A stretch of 64,000 bases of DNA, taken from contig NZ_JAYGJO010000001.1 in assembly GCF_035013185.1 (NCBI RefSeq), positions 62,001 to 126,000 of the forward strand. The letters are read 5' to 3'. Under the pieces are notes generated by a model that was given only the letters and a program-made list of their open reading frames with translations, was not told the DNA's origin and did no database searches. Of the stretch, positions 18,250 to 27,769 are shown piece by piece (within the stretch, counting starts at the first letter, position 1; each line of letters opens with the position of its first letter). Made by a program: the position numbers and the translations under genes. The DNA is from Acerihabitans sp035013185. GTDB lineage: Bacteria; Pseudomonadota; Gammaproteobacteria; Enterobacterales; Enterobacteriaceae.

Positions 18250-18927
18250 TTACTCCTTATCGACATTTCCAATATAACGGCGAAAAATGGCCGGCATTTG
18301 TAGTGCTAACCACGACGAACCTGCTACAACGCGCTCTTTCCATGAAGACAGCACGATGTCTGGAGTAAGCAATTGTTGTGCTTCCTGGGCCAACGGACGG
18401 AAACTCAGATGCCAGGGTTCCATGGCAACACCGCCGCGGTCATGGGCATATGGGCGGTAAAAGCCGTACTCATCCATGTGGTTATCAAGCCAAGCGGTTA
18501 ACGCGGCGAAATAGCCGCCGGAAAGATATTCTTGGGGTTCCAACCGCAGTTTGGCCCCTGCGGGCAATAAGTCCGGATCGTAAATATCCAGGTCGCTTCC
18601 CCAATGGTGGCGGCTGGCACCCGGCAGCGCTGACCAGCGCAGAATCGTTTCACAACGCTCGGCTACCGTCAGTGCTCCGCTGTCTTGCAACGGCTGGCCT
18701 TCTCGATCCAATAAGGGTCGTTCACCGTTGAACTTGCCATTCCAAATCATCAGTTGCCGATCAAAATCACGGAAACTGCTGGCCGGTTGCAAGTTAAAAC
18801 CCTGCAGCTTTGCGGCCTGTTGCAATCCCTTGAATGCGCTGACCGCATTGGGCTGCAGGCGATGGGAGCCACTGAGTACCACCAAATGGCGGTCAGTTTG
18901 TCCGGTGAGCATAGCCGGGGTCATCAT
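18250..18927 (-). CDS. M15-family D-alanyl-D-alanine carboxypeptidase-like protein
   Basis: 225 residues from the ATG at 18927, whose ATGA overlaps the dapE stop. The LAS/VanY zinc motifs are clear: SRHHWGSDLDI (SxHxxGxxxD) and EPWHLS (WHxS). These enzymes trim D-Ala from peptidoglycan stems. No signal peptide is visible, which is odd for a wall enzyme; the protein may use another export route or act in the cytoplasm. The coupling to dapE, a diaminopimelate gene, fits a cell-wall role. A frame extension to 18996 lies inside dapE and is unlikely to be used. Confidence 0.85.
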   Translation of the reverse strand: MMTPAMLTGQTDRHLVVLSGSHRLQPNAVSAFKGLQQAAKLQGFNLQPASSFRDFDRQLMIWNGKFNGERPLLDREGQPLQDSGALTVAERCETILRWSALPGASRHHWGSDLDIYDPDLLPAGAKLRLEPQEYLSGGYFAALTAWLDNHMDEYGFYRPYAHDRGGVAMEPWHLSFRPLAQEAQQLLTPDIVLSSWKERVVAGSSWLALQMPAIFRRYIGNVDKE

Positions 18928-20051
18928 AGAACCAACCGTTCCATGATGCGCTGATATATCCGGCTTAGCAATTGCAGGTCTGCGGCGCTGACGCATTCGT
19001 TCTTTTTATGAATGGTCGCGTTGAGTGGCCCTAATTCGACGACCTGAGCACCGGTGCGGGCAATAAAACGGCCATCAGAGGTGCCGCCGGTGGTTTCAAG
19101 CCTTGGCGTAATGTCTTGATAATGTTCCACCGCGTTGATCACTGCCTCGACAAGCGCACCGCTCGGCGTGAGAAAAGGTTGTCCAGACAGCCACCATTCA
19201 ATGTGGTAATCCAGGTGGTGACGTTCCAGTAGTGCTTCCACCTGTGCCCGAATCTGGCTTTCGGTAAGCTCGGTGCTAAAACGAAAATTGAATTGCACTT
19301 GCAGATCGCCGGGAATGACATTATTGCTGCCGGTGCCTGCGTGGATATTAGCGATTTGCATGGTGGTGGGGGGGAAAAACGCATTGCCCTGATCCCACTC
19401 GATGCCCACCAGTTCGTTCAGCGCCGGCATGGCTTTATGCACCGGGTTGTCGGCCAAATGTGGATAGGCTACATGACCTTGAATGCCTTGTATGGTCACG
19501 GTGGCGGTTAACGACCCTCTGCGGCCATTTTTCACGATATCCCCAAGCCGCAGATGACTGGAGGGTTCACCCACTAAGCAATAATCCAGGCGTTCACGGC
19601 GTGCCATCAAAGCGTCAACCACTTTCACCGTACCGTTAGCGGCAACAGCCTCCTCATCGGATGTAATCAGAAATGCTAGCCGGCCATGGTGGTGTGGATA
19701 CTGAGTCACAAAACGTTCAGCGGCGACAATCATGGCGGCCAGTGAACCTTTCATATCTGCAGCGCCACGGCCATACAGCATGCCATCACTCAACGTGGGC
19801 TCAAACGGGGGATGCTGCCAATCGGCAAGGTTTCCGACGGGGACCACGTCGGTATGCCCTGCGAAGACCAAAGTCGGGCCTTCACCATGCCAGGCCCAAA
19901 AATTGAGCGTATCGCCAAACGGCATGGGTTCGATGGTAAACCCCAGTGGCCGTAACCGGTCGATCATAATTTGCTGGCAGCCCGCGTCATCAGGGCTAAG
20001 CGATGGACATTTAATTAATTGGTGCGCCAGTTCAAGTACCGGACAAGACAT
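18924..20051 (-). CDS. dapE: Succinyl-diaminopimelate desuccinylase DapE
   Basis: 375 residues, the E. coli length. Metal ligands can be seen in FAGHTDVVP (His67 region), GRGAADMKG (bridging Asp) and TSDEEAV (catalytic Glu pair), with the final His in LNATIHKKNE. It releases succinate from N-succinyl-LL-diaminopimelate in lysine and peptidoglycan precursor synthesis. It starts one base after the yffB stop. Confidence 0.96.
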   Translation of the reverse strand: MSCPVLELAHQLIKCPSLSPDDAGCQQIMIDRLRPLGFTIEPMPFGDTLNFWAWHGEGPTLVFAGHTDVVPVGNLADWQHPPFEPTLSDGMLYGRGAADMKGSLAAMIVAAERFVTQYPHHHGRLAFLITSDEEAVAANGTVKVVDALMARRERLDYCLVGEPSSHLRLGDIVKNGRRGSLTATVTIQGIQGHVAYPHLADNPVHKAMPALNELVGIEWDQGNAFFPPTTMQIANIHAGTGSNNVIPGDLQVQFNFRFSTELTESQIRAQVEALLERHHLDYHIEWWLSGQPFLTPSGALVEAVINAVEHYQDITPRLETTGGTSDGRFIARTGAQVVELGPLNATIHKKNECVSAADLQLLSRIYQRIMERLVL

Positions 20052-20052
20052 A

Positions 20053-20436
20053 TTAAGCTTCCCTAAAAAAAAACTGTTGATAGGTCTCCAGGGAGAACCC
20101 CACCAGTAAATGGCCGTCCTTAGACTGTAGTACTGGGCGTTTAATGATAGACGGCTGGGTGAGCATCAATTCTAACGCACCTTCGACCTTATCCGCCGCA
20201 AGACGCTGTTCTTCACTTAATTTACGCCAGGTCGTGCCGCGCGTATTGAGCAACACCTCCCAACCAACCCGATTGATAAAATCCAGCAACAGATCCCGGG
20301 AAACGCCGTCTCGCCGGTAATCATGAAATTGGTAATCGATGTCGCGTTCTTCCAGCCAGCGGCGGGCTTTTTTTATAGTATCGCAGTTTTTTATGCCGTA
20401 GACCCGGAGCGAAGTTTCTGCATTACTGTCAGCCAT
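20053..20436 (-). CDS. yffB: ArsC/Spx-family protein YffB
   Basis: 127 residues of the thioredoxin-like ArsC family: VYGIKNCDTIKKARRWLEE has the single N-terminal cysteine, and RPVLQSKDG is near the C-terminus. The physiological substrate is not established; a glutathione-dependent reductase role has been suggested for E. coli YffB. It heads the yffB-dapE-M15-ypfN transcript. Confidence 0.92.
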   Translation of the reverse strand: MADSNAETSLRVYGIKNCDTIKKARRWLEERDIDYQFHDYRRDGVSRDLLLDFINRVGWEVLLNTRGTTWRKLSEEQRLAADKVEGALELMLTQPSIIKRPVLQSKDGHLLVGFSLETYQQFFFREA

Positions 20437-21023
20437 GGGTAACTATTACCTATATTGGATTATCAAATTTGAACCACAGAGAATGGATGCACGGCACTCG
20501 CTGGCGATAGCAAGACGCCGCCGCATACAATAATGCGGGAAAATGTGCTCTGGATCCAGATTATCGCACTTAATGGGCAGTCTAGAACCTATAACGTGCA
20601 ACCAAGCCTGAATATACTCTACAAATTGCAAGAAGACGGCGACGTACTGACAAATCTGTGTGCAACAACGTTGAGCTGCGCTTACGCTGGCCAAAAGGAT
20701 AAACCTCAGGGATGAGGCTTATCAATGATAAGCGCGTACAACGCTAACAGACTATAGGGTGAGAGAGGAAAACCAAGGCAGCTATAGCATGCTGCATGGC
20801 AGGTATAGCGCTGAAAAATCGGTGGAATGTCATATAAGGTAGTCTGAACCAGCAGTATGGTAAACATTATGATGCAGGACTAGCCGATCGTCTTTTATTT
20901 TGTAGGACTCGGGCTTAGTTTGTTAGTGCTGATCATTCACTGAAACGATAAGCGACATCAGTAGGTTTGCGTCTCAGCCTGTCATTGAGTTATCGATTCG
21001 GCAGGGATGATCCTGCCTGCGGA
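20437..21023. other. Gene-free stretch with a decayed ERIC-like piece
   Basis: No convincing gene in about 590 bases. Around 20616-20660 the sequence (TACTCTA, then TTGCAAGAAGACGGCGAC) resembles the reverse end of an ERIC element but is diverged and not complete. An imperfect 11-bp inverted repeat (GGATAAACCTCA / TGAGGCTTATC) lies at 20696-20722 without a T-run. The short plus-strand frame at 20533-20715 lacks a ribosome site. Confidence 0.4.
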
Positions 21024-21743
21024 TTATAAAACGATAAAGGGGTTGGGGTTGATAAATTTAGTAGGGGCGTATCGGTCATAACCTTTACTGATGCAGAATT
21101 GCTTAAATTCCGATAAATTATTTACCCCTGCTTTTTGATACATCGAGTGAACTTTATTGGACACTGTCCGATGAGATATGTTTAGTTGGATGGCTATTTC
21201 TTTTGGTTTCAATGATTGCAATATAAAGAATAATACATCAAATTCGCGATCGGTGAAAAAATCATCAGGCTTGCTGAGTACAAGTTCTGAAGGATATTCA
21301 CCACGGATGAAATGATGCATGGAGTAAAATTCAAGTTTTTTGAGATAAGCTACGGTGCCGATGCATTTTTTATCTTTATAAATGGGGAACACATCGCCGA
21401 GAAACGGTTGTATCCGTTTTTCCCTACCACCGTAGGTGAATGTATTTAATATATTTTTGGTTTTTCCAGTGGTTCTCACCACATTGTCATTATTTTGTAT
21501 GGCGGGGGCATGCTCCGACCAGGATGCCGGACATTCAGAATCCAGCATCCCCTCGACCTTGAAATCCTTCGGCAAATCACAATAATGCCGGGCGATATCG
21601 GTCATATAAACAAAACGGGATTCAGTATCCTTAATGACCCAGAACTGGTCGCTTTTCTCCATGAACTGTATCAGAGAGTCAAATGACTCGATGGATGGAG
21701 TGATCACACATGAGGCTAATTTTTCCCCGGTGGATTTTGTCAT
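21024..21743 (-). CDS. PAS-LuxR family transcriptional regulator
   Basis: 239 residues. The N-terminal half (about 20-130) reads as a PAS fold (FWVIKDTESRFVYMTDIA), and the C-terminus is a LuxR/GerE helix-turn-helix (FTDREFDVLFFILQ, then PKEIAIQLNISHRTVSNKVH, about 165-215). Such solo regulators sense a small ligand or redox state and control adhesion, motility or virulence genes in Enterobacterales. No autoinducer synthase is nearby. The gene is AT-rich compared with its neighbours and sits between yffB and ypfM-acrD, which are adjacent in E. coli, so it is an insertion relative to that order. Confidence 0.85.
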   Translation of the reverse strand: MTKSTGEKLASCVITPSIESFDSLIQFMEKSDQFWVIKDTESRFVYMTDIARHYCDLPKDFKVEGMLDSECPASWSEHAPAIQNNDNVVRTTGKTKNILNTFTYGGREKRIQPFLGDVFPIYKDKKCIGTVAYLKKLEFYSMHHFIRGEYPSELVLSKPDDFFTDREFDVLFFILQSLKPKEIAIQLNISHRTVSNKVHSMYQKAGVNNLSEFKQFCISKGYDRYAPTKFINPNPFIVL

Positions 21744-21817
21744 AATAAACTCCTTTTAAATAATTTGATATTGATGATACTTTGTATTTTATAGTAGGGT
21801 GGATATGTCAATTGACA

Positions 21818-22555
21818 TTAACTATAGATAGTCAGTTTATTAATGCATTCACGAACCATATGATTTAATTTGGTTGGTATATTGAGCTGTTTGAACTCTT
21901 TTTCGGTGCCGAAAAAACCATCTAAGGATATTTTTATTTCGCCTGATAATAATACTGCGAACATGGTAATTTTGGCATCAAGAAAGTCAATGCCCGTTCT
22001 CTGCCGATTGTGCTTTACCTCATTCCCAATAAATATATCATCCCTGTCCACGGTTAAGCTAGCGATATTGTTGGTGATTTTGTCGATGTCGAGTAACAGA
22101 TGACTACCAACCCGCAACGAATCAGGAATCGTGGTAATGTCGGTGCCTTTAATATTCAAATAACCACCAATGTTGAGATCGTTTGGTAGTGACTTAATTC
22201 GGCTGTTTTCGAGGTCCAGTGAGTCGTTGAACGATAGCCCATCCGTTAATTCTATTAGACTAGAGTTTTCAAGAAAAACACCATTACCCACGATCATATC
22301 GTCTGGCAAGGTGCGTATAGGGGTATCTTTCAAATCAAGGTATTCATGCACATGTAAACCATTAGGTAATTCTGTGATCGGACATCCACTCAATATAAGC
22401 GCGCCGGTGACTACCAGGTTATGGGGTAATCGATTTATACCGGTATTGCGCATATCTAAGCCACCATGAATGACAATGTGCCCACCAGGCGAGGTTGAAA
22501 AAAGGATATTTTTATCTTCAAGAATTCCGTAAAAACAAGGGGTTGGTTTACACAT
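21818..22555 (-). CDS. Leucine-rich-repeat-like protein of unknown function
   Basis: 245 residues. From about residue 25 to 155 a repeat of about 20-22 residues recurs with the pattern LP-x2-L-x-V-x-G-x-L-x-L-x2-(T/S)-x-I, for example LPNDLNIGGYLNIKGTDI. This is a short LRR-like solenoid. The C-terminal 80 residues are non-repetitive. There is no signal peptide. Related repeats occur in phage proteins and in secreted effectors; nothing here decides between them. It lies 74 bases upstream of the PAS-LuxR gene on the same strand, so the two may be co-transcribed. Confidence 0.7.
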   Translation of the reverse strand: MCKPTPCFYGILEDKNILFSTSPGGHIVIHGGLDMRNTGINRLPHNLVVTGALILSGCPITELPNGLHVHEYLDLKDTPIRTLPDDMIVGNGVFLENSSLIELTDGLSFNDSLDLENSRIKSLPNDLNIGGYLNIKGTDITTIPDSLRVGSHLLLDIDKITNNIASLTVDRDDIFIGNEVKHNRQRTGIDFLDAKITMFAVLLSGEIKISLDGFFGTEKEFKQLNIPTKLNHMVRECINKLTIYS

Positions 22556-23383
22556 TATGACACCTCATCAATAATATGCAGACACTTTTGTAATCTGGAT
22601 CTACATATTTAAAGTTAAAAAAATATTTCAATTTAATAAAAAAAGATAATGTCTGAACAGGTCATTAAACGATCCTCCTTAAGTCATACACGCAGTGGTA
22701 ATGATTCCCTGAATAAAATCCATAATTTTTTAACAATTCTTATAAAACAATAATTTAATTTTTAATGTGATAATGATAAACTGACAAAATGTTGTAAATG
22801 AAGTCTATGGCTAAAACCACTACACTCCATGTAGCAAAGAAAAACGTAAAGAATACACATTGTGGACGGAGTTAATTTAGATTATTTTCACGGAACTTGG
22901 AAAGAGTAATTTTATCTCTTTTGTCATGGATAAAATATATATTTAGCATTATTGCAGTGAGCGAAAATTTGACTCATTGATGAACAAACGGTTGGGCTAT
23001 GACTCGATAGTCTTTCTAGTAGAATGATAGCTGTTTTTCAGTGAGATGGCATCCACTATCGGCGTATATGCCCGCGATACCCAATGGTCATAAGGGAATA
23101 GTCCGATAAAAGCTATTTAACCTCTTCACTGGCATTGATGTACTTTTGAAAGCTCACCTCGCGATGGTTTACCCGGTACACGCGCGTAACCCATGCCCCT
23201 GTTGCGTGAAGGATGGGGGATAACAACTTGATTAATAATGAATAATGATTGCTAGATTTATCACATTACGAATTTACCTGATAATAATTTAAAATGAAAT
23301 AAGATAAAAATTTACATTTTACTAACTATTAATATCTACGAAATTATTGTATGTTATGCGCTCTAAAAAAAGAGAGGCAGTGC
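22556..23383. other. AT-rich gene-free stretch
   Basis: About 830 bases upstream of the LRR-like gene with no supported coding frame or RNA gene. It is strongly AT-rich, with several A/T tracts (22610-22660, 23240-23350), and probably contains the divergent promoters for the LRR-like gene and ypfM. Confidence 0.4.
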
Positions 23384-23443
23384 ATGATAGATGCAGAGTT
23401 AGTCAATTGGAAAGCTTTCATTGAAGCGATGTTAAGAAAATAA
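23384..23443 (+). CDS. ypfM: 19-residue small protein YpfM
   Basis: The frame ATG 23384 to TAA 23443 encodes MIDAELVNWKAFIEAMLRK, which matches E. coli YpfM closely (same length, shared MI-x-x-EL-x-NWK-x-FIE-x-MLRK). GAGAGG sits five bases upstream. In E. coli ypfM also lies between acrD and yffB, so synteny supports it. Function is unknown. A strong terminator follows at 23525. Confidence 0.9.
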   Translation: MIDAELVNWKAFIEAMLRK

Positions 23444-23524
23444 CTGATAGATTACATAGCAATAGATTTTTATATTTTTTATGTTTCGGCGTCTCGCACG
23501 ATGAATTTCCTCATTAATTGAACA

Positions 23525-23568
23525 AAGGCCGCTATGTTACGATGAATAGCGGCCTTTGCTTTTTTACC
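23525..23568 (+). terminator. Terminator between ypfM and acrD
   Basis: AAAGGCCGCTAT, a ten-base loop, ATAGCGGCCTTT, then GCTTTTTT. A 12-bp perfect stem with a T-run on the plus strand; it ends ypfM and may also stop acrD transcription from the other side. Confidence 0.85.
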
Positions 23569-23594
23569 ATACACCAGCTTCTCTAGGTTTATGC

Positions 23595-26500
23595 CTACAG
23601 CCCGTTTTTATCAATACTGTCCGGGAGAAGGGCGATACCCGTATTGGGATGACTTTTAGCCGGGAAGCGGCGCCGAATCAGCACAAAGAACAGTGGGATG
23701 AAAAAGATCGCCAATAGCGTGGCCGAGATCATACCGCCAATCACACCGGTACCTACGGCGTGCTGACTGGCAGAGCCTGCTCCGCTACTGATGGCCATGG
23801 GCAGCACGCCGAAGACAAATGCCAGTGATGTCATCAAAATTGGCCTTAAACGCAGGCGGCAGGCGTGCACTGTAGCGTCAACCAGCCCCTGTCCCCGTTG
23901 ATTTAATTCATTGGCAAATTCAACGATCAGGATAGCGTTTTTCGCCGATAGACCGATGATAGTCAGTAGGCCAACCTGAAAATATACATCGTTCTCCAAC
24001 CCGCGCGCCCAGGTGGCCAGTAGGGCGCCTATCACCCCCAGCGGTACCACTAGCATCACGGAAAACGGTATCGACCAGCTCTCGTATAATGCCGCCAGAC
24101 TGAGAAAAACCACCAACAATGAAATGGCGTATAGCGCCGGGGCCTGAGCGCCGGATAGACGTTCCTGGTAAGACATCGCGGTCCATTCCAGCCCGATGCC
24201 ACTGGGCAATTTTGCTACCAGTTTTTCCATCAAATCCATCGCCGTACCGTTGCTGATACCGGCGCTGGCTTCGCCGACGATTTCAAGTGAGGGCACACCG
24301 TTATACCGCTCCAGCCTTGGGGAACCATACACCCAACGCGAGGTGGTAAAGGTGGAAAAGGGCACCATAGAGCCGCTGCTGTTGCGCACATACCAACGAT
24401 TAATATCCCCTGGCAGCATACGGTATTTTGCCCCGGCCTGGACATAAACCCGTTTTACCCGGCCACGATCGATAAAGTCATTGACATAGTCGGAGCCCCA
24501 AGCGGTTTGCAGGGTATTGTTGATGTCGGCGATGGAAAGCCCCAACGCCTGGGCCTTGCGTTGATCGATATCAACCTGAAGCTGCGGGCTATCGTCGAGG
24601 CCGTTGTGCCGCACACGGGATAATTCAGGCATGCTGGTCGCCGCAGCCAGCAACGTGTCCCTGGCCTGCATCAATTTTTCGTGACCCAGACCGGCCTGGT
24701 CTTCAAGCATCATATCGAAACCGGCGGCGTTTCCCAGGCCGGAGATGGCCGGCGGATTATTGGCCAGTACCAGCGCATCGGGTATTTTTTTAAATGCCTT
24801 GGTGGCCCGCTCGATAATCGCCCCAGCCGAACGATCTGCTGTGGCGCGTTCATCCCAATTTTTGAGTCGGATAAATAAGCGCGCCACATTTTGCCCATTA
24901 CCGCCGGGGCCGGCGCCGATCGTAGAATATACCGATAGAACGTTATCTTTTTCTTTGGTCAGGAAATACTTTTCCACCCGGCTGGTGACCTGCAGAGTTT
25001 GTTGTTGGGTCGAACCCGTGGGCAATTGAACCTGCCCCATAAACACGCCGAGATCTTCTTTGGGTAAAAAGGACGTGGACAAGCGCAGGAATAAAAATGC
25101 CATACCGGCCAGCAATAGGCCATAAAGCACCAGCCAGCGGGCGCTGCGCTCAAGGATACGTATGACACCCCGCTGGTAGCGTTCGGCACCTTGGTCAAAA
25201 CGCCGGTTGAACCAGCTAAAAAACTTTCTGCGTACCTGCTGATGATTTGCCGGCAGGGGTTTAAGTAATGTGGCGCACAGCGCCGGGGTTAATATTAATG
25301 CAACGAGTACCGAAAGCACCATTGCCGCCACAATGGTCACTGAGAATTGCCGGTAAATAGCACCGGTAGTCCCACCAAAAAAAGCCATTGGCACAAATAC
25401 GGCTGACAGCACCAACGCAATGCCGACCAATGCCCCCTGGATCTGGCTCATGGATTTGCGAGTCGCATCTCGCGGTGATAGTCCTTCCGTACTCATCACC
25501 CGTTCGACGTTCTCCACCACGACAATGGCATCATCTACCAATAAGCCGATCGCCAAAACCATAGCGAACATGGTCAAGGTATTAATACTAAAACCGCTGG
25601 CGGAAAGGACGGCGAAGGTGCCGAGCAGCACGACCGGTACGGCAATGGTCGGAATTAACGTTGCGCGGAAGTTTTGCAAAAACAGGTACATAACCAGGAA
25701 TACCAATACAATGGCTTCCAAGAGTGTTTTCACTACATCCCCAATTGAGGCGATGACAAAAGGGGCGGTTTCATAGGCAATCTCTGCTTTTAGTCCATGG
25801 GGGAAAAAGGGAGTCAGTTCCGCAAGTTTCTTTTTAACCAGCCGGTCGGTGTCAAGTTCATTGGCACCCGATGCCAGTTGGATGCCGATACCCGCAGCAG
25901 GAAGACCGTTGTAACGCGTCAGGTAATCATAGTTTTCCGAGCCTAATTCAACGTTGGCTACGTCACCGAGGGTGACCGTGGAACCGTCGGTGTTTTCACG
26001 TAGCACAATCGCGCGGAATTGATCAGGTGTTTGCAATTGGGCTTGAGCATTAATTGTGGCATTCAACGCCTGCCCGGGCACTGCTGGGGTACCGCCAATC
26101 TGGCCTACAGCCACTTGGGTATTTTGTGCGCTGATGGCTGTTACCACGTCGCTGGCGGTAAGCTTGAAGTTGTCTAGCTTATCGGGATTAAGCCAGATCC
26201 GCATAGAGTATTGCGCACCGTAGGCGTCGATGGAACCCACACCATCGACCCGGCTAAGTGGCTCCTGCAAATGACTTACCATGTAGTCGGCAATATCCGA
26301 TCGGTCCATGGAACCATCGGTTGACACAAAGGCGATCATCATAAGCGTACTGTCACCGGTTTTAGATACGGTGACTCCTTGGCTCTGGACCGCCTGGGGT
26401 AATCGGCGTTGGGCTACCTGTAATTGGTTTTGTACTTCCTGCATGGCTTCATTAGGATTGGTGCCGGCCTTGAAGGTTAACGTGGTGGTTGCCTGACCGG

Positions 26501-26753
26501 TATTACTGCTTTGTGACGCCATATAAAGCAGATTATCTAACCCAGTCATATTTTGTTCGATAATCTGCGTAACGGAATTCTCCAACGTCTTTGCCGAGGC
26601 GCCGGGATATTTTGAGGTGATACGTATTGTTGGCGGCGTTAAGTGGGGATATTGCGCAATAGGCAGTGTAAATACGGCCATAGTGCCGGTCAGTGCAATG
26701 ATAATCGCCAGCACCCAAGCGAAAATCGGGCGATCGATGAAAAAATTAGCCAT
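23595..26753 (-). CDS. acrD: RND multidrug efflux transporter AcrD
   Basis: 1052 residues with the twelve-helix RND layout and two large periplasmic loops. The proton-relay segment GLLVDDAIVVVENVER (paired Asp in helix 4) and the AcrD-like QFRAIVLRENTDGS, WGSDYVNDF and QHAVGTGVIGGMISAT are visible. Synteny with ypfM, yffB and nudK supports AcrD rather than AcrB. AcrD pumps aminoglycosides and other polar drugs with AcrA and TolC; no acrA-like gene is adjacent, as in E. coli. The C-terminus is slightly longer than in E. coli. Confidence 0.92.
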   Translation of the reverse strand: MANFFIDRPIFAWVLAIIIALTGTMAVFTLPIAQYPHLTPPTIRITSKYPGASAKTLENSVTQIIEQNMTGLDNLLYMASQSSNTGQATTTLTFKAGTNPNEAMQEVQNQLQVAQRRLPQAVQSQGVTVSKTGDSTLMMIAFVSTDGSMDRSDIADYMVSHLQEPLSRVDGVGSIDAYGAQYSMRIWLNPDKLDNFKLTASDVVTAISAQNTQVAVGQIGGTPAVPGQALNATINAQAQLQTPDQFRAIVLRENTDGSTVTLGDVANVELGSENYDYLTRYNGLPAAGIGIQLASGANELDTDRLVKKKLAELTPFFPHGLKAEIAYETAPFVIASIGDVVKTLLEAIVLVFLVMYLFLQNFRATLIPTIAVPVVLLGTFAVLSASGFSINTLTMFAMVLAIGLLVDDAIVVVENVERVMSTEGLSPRDATRKSMSQIQGALVGIALVLSAVFVPMAFFGGTTGAIYRQFSVTIVAAMVLSVLVALILTPALCATLLKPLPANHQQVRRKFFSWFNRRFDQGAERYQRGVIRILERSARWLVLYGLLLAGMAFLFLRLSTSFLPKEDLGVFMGQVQLPTGSTQQQTLQVTSRVEKYFLTKEKDNVLSVYSTIGAGPGGNGQNVARLFIRLKNWDERATADRSAGAIIERATKAFKKIPDALVLANNPPAISGLGNAAGFDMMLEDQAGLGHEKLMQARDTLLAAATSMPELSRVRHNGLDDSPQLQVDIDQRKAQALGLSIADINNTLQTAWGSDYVNDFIDRGRVKRVYVQAGAKYRMLPGDINRWYVRNSSGSMVPFSTFTTSRWVYGSPRLERYNGVPSLEIVGEASAGISNGTAMDLMEKLVAKLPSGIGLEWTAMSYQERLSGAQAPALYAISLLVVFLSLAALYESWSIPFSVMLVVPLGVIGALLATWARGLENDVYFQVGLLTIIGLSAKNAILIVEFANELNQRGQGLVDATVHACRLRLRPILMTSLAFVFGVLPMAISSGAGSASQHAVGTGVIGGMISATLLAIFFIPLFFVLIRRRFPAKSHPNTGIALLPDSIDKNGL

Positions 26754-27058
26754 TCAAAAAAACCCCGGGGCAATGGTGCTCTAAAGTTAGGTCATGGTCT
26801 AAAAATCTGACGGGCCTTTTCGCATAGCACTCTACCCGGAAGAACGTGAGAAAGCGTGGAGAAATAAAGGAGATCATGTAAATAAGTTAGGCGAGTATTC
26901 ACTATGTCGCCCGCACGTTGAAAACACCGCCGTAACGTTGGGAAATACCTCGACATCATGGGATTGCAGGTATTTGCTGCAAATGACTCCTTTACCCCTT
27001 TGGTTTGCGATATGATCTCGATCACACGTTTTTTTCCCGTAGGTTTACCGAGGATTTT
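26754..27058. promoter_or_regulatory. Divergent acrD/nudK intergenic region
   Basis: 305 bases between the divergent acrD and nudK starts. No gene supported. It must hold both promoters; I could not single out -35/-10 pairs with confidence. Confidence 0.4.
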
Positions 27059-27637
27059 ATGCCGCTAAACATCAAAATTATCGAAAATAAGTTGTTATCC
27101 GATCATTGGTTCGTTTTACGGAAATTTGTTTTTGAACTTAAAAAAAACGGCGGTGGCACGGTACAACAGATGCGAGAAGTCTATGACCGGGGTAACGGCG
27201 CGACAATTTTGTTGTATAACCGGCAAAAAAACAGTGTGTTGCTAATAAGACAATTCCGCATGCCGACCTACATCAATGGTAACCCTACCGGTATGTTGCT
27301 AGAAACCTGCGCTGGCCTATTGGACGACAACTCGCCGGAAGAGTGCATCAAACGCGAAGCGATTGAGGAGACCGGATATGCATTGGGTCAGGTAGAAAAA
27401 TTATTTGCCGCCTATATGTCACCCGGCGGAGTGACCGAAATTGTTCATTTTTTTGCTGCCGAATACAGTGAGTCGTTGCGCCGTAATGCTGGTGGCGGTG
27501 TGGATGATGAAGATATTGAAGTGTTGGAAATCCCCTTTGACGAGGCGCTGGCCATGGTGGCGGACGGTCGTATCATGGACGGAAAAACGATAATGTTATT
27601 GCAGCATGCACAGCTAAGAGGATGGCTGAAGGCGTAA
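27059..27637 (+). CDS. nudK: GDP-mannose pyrophosphatase NudK
   Basis: 192 residues from the ATG at 27059, preceded by GAGGA. The Nudix box is recognisable (AGLLDDNSPEECIKREAIEETGY region, with REAIEETG core), followed by YMSPGGVTEIVHFF and NAGGGVDDEDIEVLE, all conserved in NudK. It hydrolyses GDP-mannose to GMP and mannose 1-phosphate. An upstream in-frame start at 27005 is less likely. Confidence 0.94.
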   Translation: MPLNIKIIENKLLSDHWFVLRKFVFELKKNGGGTVQQMREVYDRGNGATILLYNRQKNSVLLIRQFRMPTYINGNPTGMLLETCAGLLDDNSPEECIKREAIEETGYALGQVEKLFAAYMSPGGVTEIVHFFAAEYSESLRRNAGGGVDDEDIEVLEIPFDEALAMVADGRIMDGKTIMLLQHAQLRGWLKA

Positions 27638-27769
27638 GGGTAGGTATTTCATCGTTAAGCCGTTACGGTTTTTTTTAATAAAATGACTGGATAAATAAAC
27701 AGTACCATTGTATGTTTATCATACTGCTCTACGCAGCCGGTGTGTCCTGACATTAGAATGGTGAAAGCT

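Noticed and set aside
20533..20715. 60-residue plus-strand frame before the PAS-LuxR gene
   Set aside because: No ribosome site; overlaps the decayed ERIC-like piece.
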